From Granulicatella elegans ATCC 700633 (GTDB taxonomy: Bacteria; Bacillota; Bacilli; Lactobacillales; Aerococcaceae), in the NCBI RefSeq assembly GCF_000162475.2, contig NZ_KI391971.1, forward strand, positions 1,079,108-1,136,810: a stretch of 57,703 bases of DNA, given 5' to 3'. A program made the translations under genes and the position numbers. Below the pieces are notes generated by a model. It ran no database searches and had not been told where the DNA came from. It worked only from the letters and a program-made list of their open reading frames with translations. Positions 26,799 to 35,765 of this stretch are shown in pieces. Each line of letters begins with the position of its first letter. The first letter of the stretch is position 1.

Positions 26799-27986
26799 CT
26801 ACAAATAATTTCTAACAAATTGATTCATTCTTTGAGCGGCATTTTTTAGTTCTTCTTCACTACTTGCACAACTTAATCGCAAGTAACCAGTGCAACCGAA
26901 GTTTTCACCTGATACAGTCGCCACTCCAACTTCCTCTAATAATTTTAATGCAAATGCATCTGAAGATTCAACTCCAACTATTTTCATCGCTTCTTGAATA
27001 TTCACAAATAGATAAAAAGCTCCTCCAGGTTTTACACATGACATACCTGGAATTTCCTGAATGAGTGCATGGAATAATTCAATCCTCTTTTGGAATTGAC
27101 GACGCATCGCTTCTTTATCTTCTTGTAAATCTTCCTGAAAAGCACGAATCGCAGCATATTGAACAACCGCAGCTGGATTACTCGTTGTATGACTAGTTAA
27201 ATCATTCAATGCACGAATCACTTCCAATGGACCGAAGGCATATCCTAATCTCCAACCCGTCATTGCAACAGATTTCGATAATCCATTAATGACTAGTGTA
27301 TTATTTTGAATTTCTTCAGATAGACTTGCCACACTAATACTTGGCACATCATAAACCAATTCATAATAAATTTCATCAGCAATAACAAATACTTGATGGT
27401 TTAATGCCCATTGACTAATTTCATATAATTCTTCTTTTGAATACGTTAATCCTGTCGGATTAGAAGGAGAATTTAAAACTAATACCTTAGTTTTATCTGT
27501 TAAAGCTTTTTCTAACAAATCAACCGTTAATTTAAAGGCATTCTCCTCACTCGTTTCCACAAAGACCGGAATCCCTTGCGCTAATGTAATTTGTTCTGCA
27601 TAACTAACCCAATAAGGAACTGGTACTATGACTTCATCTCCTGGGTCAATTAATGTTTGAAATGCAGAATATAACGCAAACTTTGCTCCAGCAAAAACAG
27701 CAACCTGTTGTTTATCAACTTTCACACCATCTTTTCTTAAATGAAAATTACTAATTGCTTGTTTTAATTCATCTAAGCCCAGAGTAGGTGTATAATGATC
27801 GGTTTCATGTTTCAGTAATGATTCAATTGCCGCTTGTGTAATTTTTTCAGGAGTATTAAAATCTGGCTCACCAATTGATAAGCTAATAATATCTTTTCCT
27901 GAAGCTTTTAATTCTCTTGCTTTTTGTGTCATCGCTAATGTTCCCGAAGGTAGTATTTTAGCGACACGTTCTGAGATTTTTACCAT
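26799..27986 (-). CDS. aspB: Pyridoxal-phosphate aminotransferase (aspartate aminotransferase)
   Basis: A 395-residue class I aminotransferase of the AspB (subgroup I-gamma) type, converting aspartate and 2-oxoglutarate to oxaloacetate and glutamate. The PLP-binding lysine is Lys238 in [16 protein letters not shown]. Other hallmarks are NSPSNPTGL (172-180), [11 protein letters not shown] (203-213) and the C-terminal [18 protein letters not shown] lies five bases before the ATG. Position between ypmB and asnS is the conserved Firmicutes order, coupling aspartate supply with asparaginyl-tRNA formation. Confidence 0.95.
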   Translation of the reverse strand: MVKISERVAKILPSGTLAMTQKARELKASGKDIISLSIGEPDFNTPEKITQAAIESLLKHETDHYTPTLGLDELKQAISNFHLRKDGVKVDKQQVAVFAGAKFALYSAFQTLIDPGDEVIVPVPYWVSYAEQITLAQGIPVFVETSEENAFKLTVDLLEKALTDKTKVLVLNSPSNPTGLTYSKEELYEISQWALNHQVFVIADEIYYELVYDVPSISVASLSEEIQNNTLVINGLSKSVAMTGWRLGYAFGPLEVIRALNDLTSHTTSNPAAVVQYAAIRAFQEDLQEDKEAMRRQFQKRIELFHALIQEIPGMSCVKPGGAFYLFVNIQEAMKIVGVESSDAFALKLLEEVGVATVSGENFGCTGYLRLSCASSEEELKNAAQRMNQFVRNYL

Positions 27987-27998
27987 AATAACCTACCT

Positions 27999-28475
27999 TT
28001 AAATATTTTCAATATCTTTAATCCATTGGCCATTTTTGGCAGAAATATAATAATATCCAATACGTTGATTTTTTGTTCGATAATTGACTTCCCATACTGG
28101 TTCGTCTTTTATCATTCCCAATCTTGCTTCTAAAATCTCATCTGTATGTTTCGCTTCTTTTGTAATAGAGCGTGCTTCTTGTTCATTAATAACAGCATCC
28201 TGTTGTAATACGGTTACTTCTTTTTTATCTGGAGAAACAATCGCGTATAATGGTTGACCTTCTGTCGTAATTCCAGCTAATGAATAATAAGTTTCCTCTG
28301 TATTAAACCAATAAAAGTCTGTAATTTTAGTGAACTGAACTTTTTGAGCAGCAATTTCTACCGCTAAATCTTTAGCCTTTAATTTTTCTGATTGGCTTAA
28401 ATAAAAAATTCGAGCAGCTCCAAAAAATATTACTAAAAACGTGCAGACGAAAAGCAACATCGTACGTCTTCTCAT
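27999..28475 (-). CDS. ypmB: YpmB-like DUF5590 membrane-anchored protein
   Basis: A 158-residue protein with an N-terminal membrane anchor (TMLLFVCTFLVIFFGAARIFYL, about residues 5-26) and an extracytoplasmic domain with two PepSY-like repeats (FYWFNTEETYYSLAGITTEGQPLYAIVSPDKKEVTVL; EPVWEVNYRTKNQRIGYYYISAKNGQWIKDIENI). It is recognised as the YpmB family by sequence and by its place directly upstream of aspB-asnS. Function is unknown; PepSY-like domains are often protease inhibitors. AAAGG precedes the ATG by about ten bases. A TATAAT at 28517-28522 would start the operon. Confidence 0.85.
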   Translation of the reverse strand: MRRRTMLLFVCTFLVIFFGAARIFYLSQSEKLKAKDLAVEIAAQKVQFTKITDFYWFNTEETYYSLAGITTEGQPLYAIVSPDKKEVTVLQQDAVINEQEARSITKEAKHTDEILEARLGMIKDEPVWEVNYRTKNQRIGYYYISAKNGQWIKDIENI

Positions 28476-28516
28476 GGATGCACAACCTTTTCTAATTTTT
28501 AAATTCAGATAGCTTT

Positions 28517-28522
28517 ATTATA
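28517..28522 (-). promoter_or_regulatory. -10 element upstream of ypmB-aspB-asnS
   Basis: A perfect minus-strand TATAAT, 42 bases before the ypmB start and 50 bases past the glgD terminator. The -35 region is poor, so I give only the -10. Confidence 0.5.
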
Positions 28523-28571
28523 CGATAAGCCAGTAAAAAGCACCAGTATTTTATAAAATATGATGAAAAAA

Positions 28572-28596
28572 GATAGCTTCCGAATTGGAAGCTATC
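28572..28596 (-). terminator. Terminator of glgBCD
   Basis: GATAGCTTCC and GGAAGCTATC form a perfect ten-base-pair stem with a five-base loop, followed by TTTTTT on the minus strand, 8 bases past the glgD stop. Confidence 0.93.
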
Positions 28597-28603
28597 CTAA
28601 CGA

Positions 28604-29716
28604 TTATACACATCTATTTTTTTCTACAATGACTTGGCATTCACTAGTTCCTGATAATTCCTTATCTTCTGGAATTTCAACGCTTTTATCTGTAATAACG
28701 TAGTTCAATTTAGCACCTTTTTTTATAATGGAGTCTGCCATAATAATACTGTTTTTTACAACAGCACCTTCTTCAATAATTACATCACGAAAAATAATAC
28801 TATTTTCAACAGTTCCATTAATACAAGAACCATCTCCTAAAAGTGAACTTTTCACTTTAGAATGCTCCCCATAATGTGTAGGCACACTATCTTGAACTCT
28901 TGTTAAAATATCTGTTCCACTATCAAATACTGTCGTTAAAGTTTCTGGCTTTAATAAATCCTGATTGAAATCAAAATAATCTTTTACACTATTAATAACT
29001 TTTGAATATCCTTTAATTTCATATGCATAAACATTTAAAGTATCTAAATTTTTAGAAATATAATCTCTTAAAATATCTTCCCATCCAAGAGTCATTCCTT
29101 TTTTTATAATAGCGTTTAACAATTCTTTTGTCGTAATATAAATTTTTGCTTGTGTAGCACAAGTTTCATTTGAACCATTAAAGTGATATAAACTCTCATA
29201 TACTTTATGATCCTTGTCAAAAATAATTTGAGATTCTCCAATTTCAGGTTTACGATAGTGATAAGCTACTGTAATATCAGACCCTGTATCAACATGATAT
29301 TGGAACATTTCTTTAAAATCAATTGTTCCAATAATATTCGCATCTGCTAAAATACAATACTCTTCTTTTAAATTTTCTGTATAAATCATTGTATTCACTA
29401 ATGCTTCAATTTTATTTTGAGGAATACGAGTAGATAAATAGTTCGATAAAGGTGTTAGTAATGTTAATCCACTATTTTTTCTATTTAAATCCCAATCTTT
29501 TCCCCAACCAACATGATCTCTTAATGATTTATAATTATGATTTGTTAAAATTCCGATATTGTCTATTCCTGCTTTTACTAAGGACGATAACATAAAGTCT
29601 ACTAAACGATATCTGGAACCAACTGGCAGAGAAGCTAAAGTTCTTGAACGAACTAATCCGTGTAAATCATCTTGTCTATAATTATCCGCAAATAAAATCG
29701 CAAAAGCTTTAATCAT
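28604..29716 (-). CDS. glgD: GlgD, regulatory subunit of glucose-1-phosphate adenylyltransferase
   Basis: A 370-residue homologue of GlgC. The N-terminus AFAILFADNYRQDDLHGLVRSRTLASLPVGSRYRLVDF lacks the GGxGTRL nucleotide-binding signature, the known difference that makes GlgD a poor or non-catalytic partner that stimulates GlgC in Firmicutes. The C-terminal left-handed beta-helix (repeats such as IFRDVIIEEGAVVKNSIIMADSIIKKGA) is intact. GGGAGG lies eight bases before the ATG at 29716; only one base separates it from the glgC stop. A 17-residue N-terminal extension is possible but has no ribosome site. Last gene of glgBCD. Confidence 0.93.
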   Translation of the reverse strand: MIKAFAILFADNYRQDDLHGLVRSRTLASLPVGSRYRLVDFMLSSLVKAGIDNIGILTNHNYKSLRDHVGWGKDWDLNRKNSGLTLLTPLSNYLSTRIPQNKIEALVNTMIYTENLKEEYCILADANIIGTIDFKEMFQYHVDTGSDITVAYHYRKPEIGESQIIFDKDHKVYESLYHFNGSNETCATQAKIYITTKELLNAIIKKGMTLGWEDILRDYISKNLDTLNVYAYEIKGYSKVINSVKDYFDFNQDLLKPETLTTVFDSGTDILTRVQDSVPTHYGEHSKVKSSLLGDGSCINGTVENSIIFRDVIIEEGAVVKNSIIMADSIIKKGAKLNYVITDKSVEIPEDKELSGTSECQVIVEKNRCV

Positions 29717-29717
29717 T

Positions 29718-30890
29718 TTAGCAACCTCCCGCTTTCTTCGGTTCTGTGACGACTTCATTGCGCCCAATTACCGTAATCATATCTTTTCCTAATTCAATTT
29801 TTTCATGTCCAATAGATACACCTGCTTTAATAACTGCTCCTTCAGCTACAATGGAGTGATATACACTAGCTCCTTTTTCAATCGTAGCATTTTGCATTAT
29901 AATACTGTCTTTTACAACAGCATCCTCTGCTATAACTACCCCTGAAGAAATAATTGAATCTTTTACTTGTCCAAATACTAAAGTACCATCAGAAATCATA
30001 GAAGATTGAACATCAGCATGTTCCCCTAAAAATTGTGGTAAACGACCTTCATGGCGATAATAAATTCTCCAAGTTTTATCATCGATATCAAAAGCTTCAC
30101 GAGCTTTAATCAAATCCATATTAGCTTCCCATAAACTTTCAATAGTACCTACATCTTTCCAATAACCTTCAAATGGGAATGCATATATTTTCTTTTCTTC
30201 TTCAAGCAACATTGGAATGATATTTTTACCAAAATCTTTTTCACTTTCTGGATTTGCTTCATCACGAATTAAATATTCACGTAACACTCTCCAATTGAAA
30301 ATATAAATACCCATTGAAGCTTTTGTTGAAATTGGATTTTTTGGTTTTTCTAAAAACTCCACAATTCTTAAATCTTCATCTGTATTTAAAATACCAAAAC
30401 GATGAGCTTCTTCCATTGGAACATTAATATGTGCAATTGTTAAATCTGCCTCTTTTTCCTTATGAAATTCTAGCATCTTGTTATAATTCATTTTATAAAT
30501 ATGATCCCCAGATAAAATTAAAACATATTCAGGTTCATATTGTTCAATATACTTAATATTTTGGTAAATTGCATGTGCTGTTCCTTTATACCATTCCCCT
30601 GTTTTACCAGCAGTATAAGGAGGTAAAATAGACAATCCTCCATCCATTCTATCTAAATCCCATGGTTGTCCATTTCCCATATATGAATTCAATTCTAATG
30701 GCTTGAATTGTGTTAAAACCCCAACTGTTGAAATTCCAGAATTTGCACAATTAGACAATGGAAAGTCAATAATACGATATTTCCCACCATAAGGTACAGC
30801 TGGTTTAGCCATATCTTGAGTTAAAACTTGTAAACGAGTGCCCTGTCCTCCTGCTAGTAACATTGCGACCATTTCTTTTTTTCTTGCCAT
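29718..30890 (-). CDS. glgC: Glucose-1-phosphate adenylyltransferase
   Basis: A 390-residue enzyme making ADP-glucose from glucose 1-phosphate and ATP, the committed step of glycogen synthesis. The pyrophosphorylase signature [16 protein letters not shown] is at the N-terminus, with [15 protein letters not shown] next, GTAHAIYQN and [11 protein letters not shown] in the catalytic core, and a C-terminal beta-helix of hexapeptide repeats ([21 protein letters not shown]). GGGGGA lies seven bases before the ATG at 30890. It works with GlgD as a heterotetramer in related bacteria. Confidence 0.96.
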   Translation of the reverse strand: MARKKEMVAMLLAGGQGTRLQVLTQDMAKPAVPYGGKYRIIDFPLSNCANSGISTVGVLTQFKPLELNSYMGNGQPWDLDRMDGGLSILPPYTAGKTGEWYKGTAHAIYQNIKYIEQYEPEYVLILSGDHIYKMNYNKMLEFHKEKEADLTIAHINVPMEEAHRFGILNTDEDLRIVEFLEKPKNPISTKASMGIYIFNWRVLREYLIRDEANPESEKDFGKNIIPMLLEEEKKIYAFPFEGYWKDVGTIESLWEANMDLIKAREAFDIDDKTWRIYYRHEGRLPQFLGEHADVQSSMISDGTLVFGQVKDSIISSGVVIAEDAVVKDSIIMQNATIEKGASVYHSIVAEGAVIKAGVSIGHEKIELGKDMITVIGRNEVVTEPKKAGGC

Positions 30891-30909
30891 ATGTACATCC
30901 CCCACCTTA

Positions 30910-32766
30910 TTATTTTATTCTTTCAAAGTACATTGTTGAAAAAGCTGGTATATCTATCTGAAGTGTATACGGAAATTCCCCACATTGTTGCTCAATTGTT
31001 TTTAGCTGTGCTACTTGAATTCCTTGCCCTCCAAATTTATCTTCATCAGAGTTTAATACTAATCGATAACGTCGTTCATCATTAAATCCAATCCAATATT
31101 GGTTCCAATTTACTCCTGAAAAATTAGAAATGACTAAAATTTCCTGCCCATTTTTTGCTTTTCTTGAAAAAGCAAAAATATTATGATCAGCGTCATCTAC
31201 TACATGCCATTCAAAACCATCCCAACCTCCATCTTGTTGCCAAAATGCTGGAGTTTGTTGATAGAAAATATTTAATTCTCTAACATAATCATGAGTTTTT
31301 TTATGAAGAGGATAATCTAGTAAAAACCAATCTAATTCTCTTTTTTCATCCCATTCAATAAATTGCGGAATTTCAGTTCCCATAAATGTTAATTTCTTTC
31401 CTGGGTGTGCAAACATATATCCTAAAAATGTTTTAAAATTAGAAAACTTTTCTTCATAAGAAACAGGATTTTTATCTAATAATGATTTTTTCCCATGAAC
31501 AACTTCATCATGAGAAATTGGTAAAATAAAGTTTTCAACAAATGCATAACACATTGAAAAAGTTAGTTTATTATGACACCCTTGACGATAAACTGGATTT
31601 GTTTCAATATAATCTAAGCTATCATTCATCCATCCCATATTCCATTTAAAATGGAAACCGAGTCCACCATCTTCGACTGGAGCAGTAATCTTAGGATACG
31701 CAGTCGCTTCTTCAGCAACCATCATGACACCTGGATAATTTTCTCTTACATATTGATTTAAAGTTTTGAAGAAATCTAATACCTCTAAGTTTTCATTTCC
31801 ACCATAAATATTTTTAGCTGCTAAATGTTCTGGACGATCGTAGTTTAAAAATAGCATTGAACTAACAGCATCTACTCGTAATCCATCTAGATGGAATTCT
31901 TTAATCCAATAATTAGCACTCGAGAATAAGAAAGAACAAACTTCACCACGTCCGTAGTCAAATACTCGTGTGCCCCAAGATTTATGTTCTTTCTTCCGTT
32001 CATCAGAGTATTCATAACAACACTGTCCATCAAATTCATATAATCCAAATTCATCTTTTGTAAAGTGACCTGGCACCCAATCTAATAGAACACCAATCCC
32101 ATTTTGATGAGCTTTATCAATTAAATATTTAAAATCATCTGGCGTTCCATAACGAGATGTCACAGCAAAATATCCTGTTACTTGATACCCCCATGAAGGA
32201 TCGTATGGATACTCTGTAATAGGAAGAAGCTCTATATGCGTATAGTGCATTTGTTTTACATAGGGAATTAAAGTATCTGCAATTTGTCTATAACTACAAA
32301 ATCCTCCATTTTCACTATGCTTCCATGAACCTAAATGAACTTCGTAAATATTAAGCGGTTGTTGATAAGGAATCGTTCTATTTTTAATCCAGCTTGCATC
32401 ATTCCAAGTATAATTTGAATTTTCATATACTTTAGAAGCTGTTTCTGGACGAGTTTGTGTATGTCTTGCATAAGGGTCTGACTTCCACAACATTCTTCCA
32501 TCCGAAGTCTTAATGATATACTTATATGCATCATAGGATTGAACATTTGGTACAATCCCTTCAAAAATCCCTTCATTCGTTATTCTTGTTAACTCATATG
32601 CCGTTGGATTCCACCCACAAAAATCTCCCGAAACAAATACTTGTTGTGCATGTGGGGCCCAAACTCTAAACGTACATTGGTTTTCTTCAAGGAATGAACC
32701 TAAAAATTCATATGCATGAAAATTCTTTCCTTCATGAAACAAATATTTGTCCAAAGTATGTTCCAT
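30910..32766 (-). CDS. glgB: 1,4-alpha-glucan branching enzyme
   Basis: A 618-residue GH13 enzyme that adds alpha-1,6 branches to glycogen. An N-terminal CBM48 domain ([22 protein letters not shown]) is followed by the catalytic barrel with nucleophile Asp299 ([10 protein letters not shown]), acid/base Glu352 (MVAEEATAY) and Asp420 ([10 protein letters not shown]). The C-terminal beta domain ends with [16 protein letters not shown] lies seven bases before the ATG at 32766. First gene of glgB-glgC-glgD. A near-cre sequence lies about 40 bases upstream, which fits carbon catabolite control. Confidence 0.96.
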   Translation of the reverse strand: MEHTLDKYLFHEGKNFHAYEFLGSFLEENQCTFRVWAPHAQQVFVSGDFCGWNPTAYELTRITNEGIFEGIVPNVQSYDAYKYIIKTSDGRMLWKSDPYARHTQTRPETASKVYENSNYTWNDASWIKNRTIPYQQPLNIYEVHLGSWKHSENGGFCSYRQIADTLIPYVKQMHYTHIELLPITEYPYDPSWGYQVTGYFAVTSRYGTPDDFKYLIDKAHQNGIGVLLDWVPGHFTKDEFGLYEFDGQCCYEYSDERKKEHKSWGTRVFDYGRGEVCSFLFSSANYWIKEFHLDGLRVDAVSSMLFLNYDRPEHLAAKNIYGGNENLEVLDFFKTLNQYVRENYPGVMMVAEEATAYPKITAPVEDGGLGFHFKWNMGWMNDSLDYIETNPVYRQGCHNKLTFSMCYAFVENFILPISHDEVVHGKKSLLDKNPVSYEEKFSNFKTFLGYMFAHPGKKLTFMGTEIPQFIEWDEKRELDWFLLDYPLHKKTHDYVRELNIFYQQTPAFWQQDGGWDGFEWHVVDDADHNIFAFSRKAKNGQEILVISNFSGVNWNQYWIGFNDERRYRLVLNSDEDKFGGQGIQVAQLKTIEQQCGEFPYTLQIDIPAFSTMYFERIK

Positions 32767-32808
32767 ACGCATACCTCCCTTCCTAAAATCAATACGTTTT
32801 ACTTTTTG

Positions 32809-32823
32809 TGATAAGCGTTTTCA
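32809..32823. promoter_or_regulatory. cre-like catabolite repression site upstream of glgB
   Basis: On the minus strand TGAAAACGCTTATCA resembles the CcpA box TGWAANCGNTNWCA with one extra base in the right half. A possible minus-strand promoter, TTGTAC (32827-32832) and TATCAC 17 bases on, would overlap it. The rest of the 284-base gap between glgB and the amylase gene is AT-rich. The amylase promoter must lie near TATACT/TATATT at 33003-33020 on the plus strand, and its -35 is unclear. Confidence 0.45.
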
Positions 32824-33050
32824 TTATTTTGTACAATAAAAACCTTTTAATCGTATTTTTCCGTTTACTTATGGCTTAATTATAGCATATCCTTGATTAT
32901 TTTCGTATATTTTTTTCAATTTTTCTCAAAAAATATAAAGCGTTTTATTACTTTATCTTATCAAAATATTTCTTTCACAAACAGTTTCTTTTTTTCGGAT
33001 TTTATACTACAATTATATTAATAAAACAATTTTAGAAAGGATGATAAAAC

Positions 33051-34901
33051 ATGCTTAAATTTAATCCTATTCAAGATAAACACCCTAAAGGTGCAGTCTC
33101 TTCTTCTCAAGATATTCTGTTTGAAGTATGGGTTCACCAAGATTTTTATTTCAAACAAATTTCTTTAGTTTTATTAAACGATTTTACTCATGAAAAAACA
33201 AGTTACGCATTAGAACCTACAACTATTCTAAGAGAGCAATCTCGAAAATATATCGTGACTATTCCACCATTAGAAACTGGATTATATTTTTATGATTTTG
33301 AAATTACTTTCGATGACTCTATCGGATATTTGAAAAAACATGAATTTAATGCTGTCTTTACGATGGAAGAACAATCTTATGCTTCTTGGCAATTAACCGT
33401 TTATGATGCAGATTTCCAAACTCCAGATTGGATGAAAGGTAGTATCATGTATCAAATTTTCCCAGATCGATTTAAAAAGAGTCCACAATATACAGCAACT
33501 GTAGCTGCTAATGAAGCTATTAGAGTAAGACATGATGATTGGAATGATATCCCTTATTCTTCCATTACTCATGAGAATTATCGAGCTCAAGATTTCTTTA
33601 TGGGAAATTTAAAGGGAATTCAAGAAGGATTACCTTATTTCCAACAATTAAGAATTGATAGTATTTACTTAAATCCAGTTGTAGAAAGTCCTGAAAATCA
33701 TCGTTACTCTACTTCTGATTACTTTAATGTAGATCCATATTTAGGAACTATTCAAGACTTTAAAGATTTGTGTAAAGAGTTTAAAGAAAAGGATATTCGT
33801 ATTACATTAGATGGTGTATTTAGCCATACGGGTGCAGATAGTATTTATTTCAACCGTTATGGGCATTATGACAGTGTTGGAGCATTTCAATCTCAAGATT
33901 CACCTTACTATCCATGGTTTACTTTTAATGAGTTTCCAAATGTGTATCAATCATGGTGGGGTTTCACGAATTTACCAACGGTTATAAAAGAAAATAAGGA
34001 ATATCAAGAATTTATGTTCCATCCTCAAAATGGAGTCATCCCTTATTGGCAACGATTAGGAATTAGTGGATGGAGAATTGATGTAGCAGATGAATTCCCT
34101 GATTGTTTTATCGATCAATTAAGAAAATCTGCAAAACAAGAAGATCCAGATTGCTTCTTATTAGGAGAAGTATGGGAAGATGCTACGACAAAATTCTCAT
34201 ATAATACAAGAAGAAGATATTTCCTAGGAAAACAATTTGATAGTGTCATGAATTATCCATGGAGAGATGCGATTATTCAGTATGTAAAACACAAGGATGC
34301 CCGTAAATTTTCTCTAGCTTTATTAGAATTACTAGAAAACTATCCAAAACCAGCATTAGATGTTTTAATGAACCTTTTATCTAGTCATGATACAGAAAGA
34401 ATTTTAACTGTATTAGCATTTGAAAATCCTGAGGAATTTCCTGTTGAAAAACGTCCAGATTATAAACTGACTGCTAGCGAATATCAATTAGCAAAAGACA
34501 GATTCTATATTGCCTCCTTTATCCAATTTACTCTCCCTGGTGTCCCATGTATTTACTATGGAGATGAAATTGGTATGTATGGTTTTAGAGATCCTTATAA
34601 TCGTCAAACTTTCAACCTTAAAGAAAAAGATGATGAAATTTTAGAATTCTATCAAGAATTAACTAACTTCAGACATAAATATCAAAAAGATTTTAAAGCA
34701 GAATGTGACATCATAAAAGTAACAAATGGATGTATCGCTTATAAACGTGGCGATTTACTATGTATTATCAACTTAGATAATTCTGCTCATTTTATTGAAA
34801 ACTTTTCAGGAGATATTCTTTACCAAAAAGGAGAATTTTACCCTACTCCTTACGGAGTTGTAGTAGGACCAAATAGTTTTGGAGCAATTCAATTAGCTTA
34901 A
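33051..34901 (+). CDS. Alpha-amylase family glycosidase (neopullulanase/cyclomaltodextrinase type)
   Basis: A 616-residue GH13 enzyme, the only plus-strand protein gene in the window. The N-terminal 120 residues match the CBM34-like domain of neopullulanases and maltogenic amylases. The barrel has DGVFSHTG, nucleophile Asp344 (GWRIDVADEF), acid/base Glu373 (LLGEVWED) and Asp447 (SSHDTER). There is no signal peptide, so it acts inside the cell on maltodextrins, cyclodextrins or glycogen branches, complementing GlgP. GAAAGG lies ten bases before the ATG. It is divergent from glgBCD and convergent with the DUF554 gene, with a shared terminator at its end. Confidence 0.93.
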   Translation: MLKFNPIQDKHPKGAVSSSQDILFEVWVHQDFYFKQISLVLLNDFTHEKTSYALEPTTILREQSRKYIVTIPPLETGLYFYDFEITFDDSIGYLKKHEFNAVFTMEEQSYASWQLTVYDADFQTPDWMKGSIMYQIFPDRFKKSPQYTATVAANEAIRVRHDDWNDIPYSSITHENYRAQDFFMGNLKGIQEGLPYFQQLRIDSIYLNPVVESPENHRYSTSDYFNVDPYLGTIQDFKDLCKEFKEKDIRITLDGVFSHTGADSIYFNRYGHYDSVGAFQSQDSPYYPWFTFNEFPNVYQSWWGFTNLPTVIKENKEYQEFMFHPQNGVIPYWQRLGISGWRIDVADEFPDCFIDQLRKSAKQEDPDCFLLGEVWEDATTKFSYNTRRRYFLGKQFDSVMNYPWRDAIIQYVKHKDARKFSLALLELLENYPKPALDVLMNLLSSHDTERILTVLAFENPEEFPVEKRPDYKLTASEYQLAKDRFYIASFIQFTLPGVPCIYYGDEIGMYGFRDPYNRQTFNLKEKDDEILEFYQELTNFRHKYQKDFKAECDIIKVTNGCIAYKRGDLLCIINLDNSAHFIENFSGDILYQKGEFYPTPYGVVVGPNSFGAIQLA

Positions 34902-34912
34902 ATTATATATAA

Positions 34913-34956
34913 AAGAGAGTGAATAGAAATACATCTTGTACTCTATTCACTCTCTT
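34913..34956. terminator. Bidirectional terminator between the amylase and DUF554 genes
   Basis: AAGAGAGTGAATAG (34913-34926) and CTATTCACTCTCTT (34943-34956) are perfectly complementary with a 16-base loop. TATTTTTAT follows on the plus strand and TTATATATAA on the minus strand. It serves two convergent genes. Confidence 0.88.
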
Positions 34957-34965
34957 ATTTTTATC

Positions 34966-35658
34966 TTATCCACGAATGAGACTAAATAATGGAATTAACA
35001 CAATGGGTAAAAACATTGCGGGTAAAAAATTCATGACTTTTATTTTTGTCAATTCCAATAAATTTAATCCTAATGCTACGAGTAATAAAGAACCCACTGC
35101 AGACATCGCATAAACAATGGATTCACTTAAATACGGTGCTACAAATTGAGCTAGAACCATCATTCCACCTTCATACAAAAGAATAGCTAATGCGGATAAC
35201 ATTACTCCTGCTCCTTTTGTCGTCGTTAGTATAATCGAAGCAAATCCATCAATTAATGCTTTCGTTATTAAAATACCGTGATTATTTCTCAATCCTGCTT
35301 CAAGAGACCCCATTACCGCCATCGCTCCAACACAAAAGATTAATACAGCTGACACAAAACCTTCTGCCAATTGATTTTGAGACCCCTCTTTTGATAGTTT
35401 ATCTTGAACCCACTCTGCAAATTTTCGAATATTCTCTTCTAATTGCATCATTTCTCCAAGATATCCTCCTAGTGAAATCGAAACAATTAACAAAATCATA
35501 TCTTGATCTACTAAAGCTCCTTTTAATCCAATGATAAATGTGATTAATGCAAGACCTTGCATAATATGAGAAGACATCTTTTCAGACATTCCTCGTTTTA
35601 AGAATAATCCAATCATTGTACCAATCACAATCGCAATAACATTTATAATTACACCCAT
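34966..35658 (-). CDS. DUF554 family membrane protein
   Basis: A 230-residue membrane protein with about six to seven helices, recognised as DUF554 (YdfK-like) from MGVIINVIAIVIGTMIGLFLKRG, GLKGALVDQDMILLIVSISLGGYLGE (about 43-68) and the FCVGAMAVMGSLEAGLRNNHGIL segment. The family is thought to be a transporter, but the substrate is unknown. AAGGAG lies ten bases before the ATG. Transcribed alone, between the amylase and dipeptidase genes. Confidence 0.88.
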   Translation of the reverse strand: MGVIINVIAIVIGTMIGLFLKRGMSEKMSSHIMQGLALITFIIGLKGALVDQDMILLIVSISLGGYLGEMMQLEENIRKFAEWVQDKLSKEGSQNQLAEGFVSAVLIFCVGAMAVMGSLEAGLRNNHGILITKALIDGFASIILTTTKGAGVMLSALAILLYEGGMMVLAQFVAPYLSESIVYAMSAVGSLLLVALGLNLLELTKIKVMNFLPAMFLPIVLIPLFSLIRG

Positions 35659-35714
35659 TTAACTCTAGCTCCTTATAGCGATACTGCTACAAGTATACTG
35701 CTAATAAATTAGAA

Positions 35715-35746
35715 AATCCATTAGAATTTAGCAAATCTAATGGATT
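35715..35746 (-). terminator. Terminator of the C69 dipeptidase gene
   Basis: AATCCATTAGA and TCTAATGGATT form a perfect 11-base-pair stem with a ten-base loop, followed by TTCT on the minus strand. It lies 20 bases past the stop. Confidence 0.82.
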
Positions 35747-35765
35747 CCTTATTTACTTTATAGAA

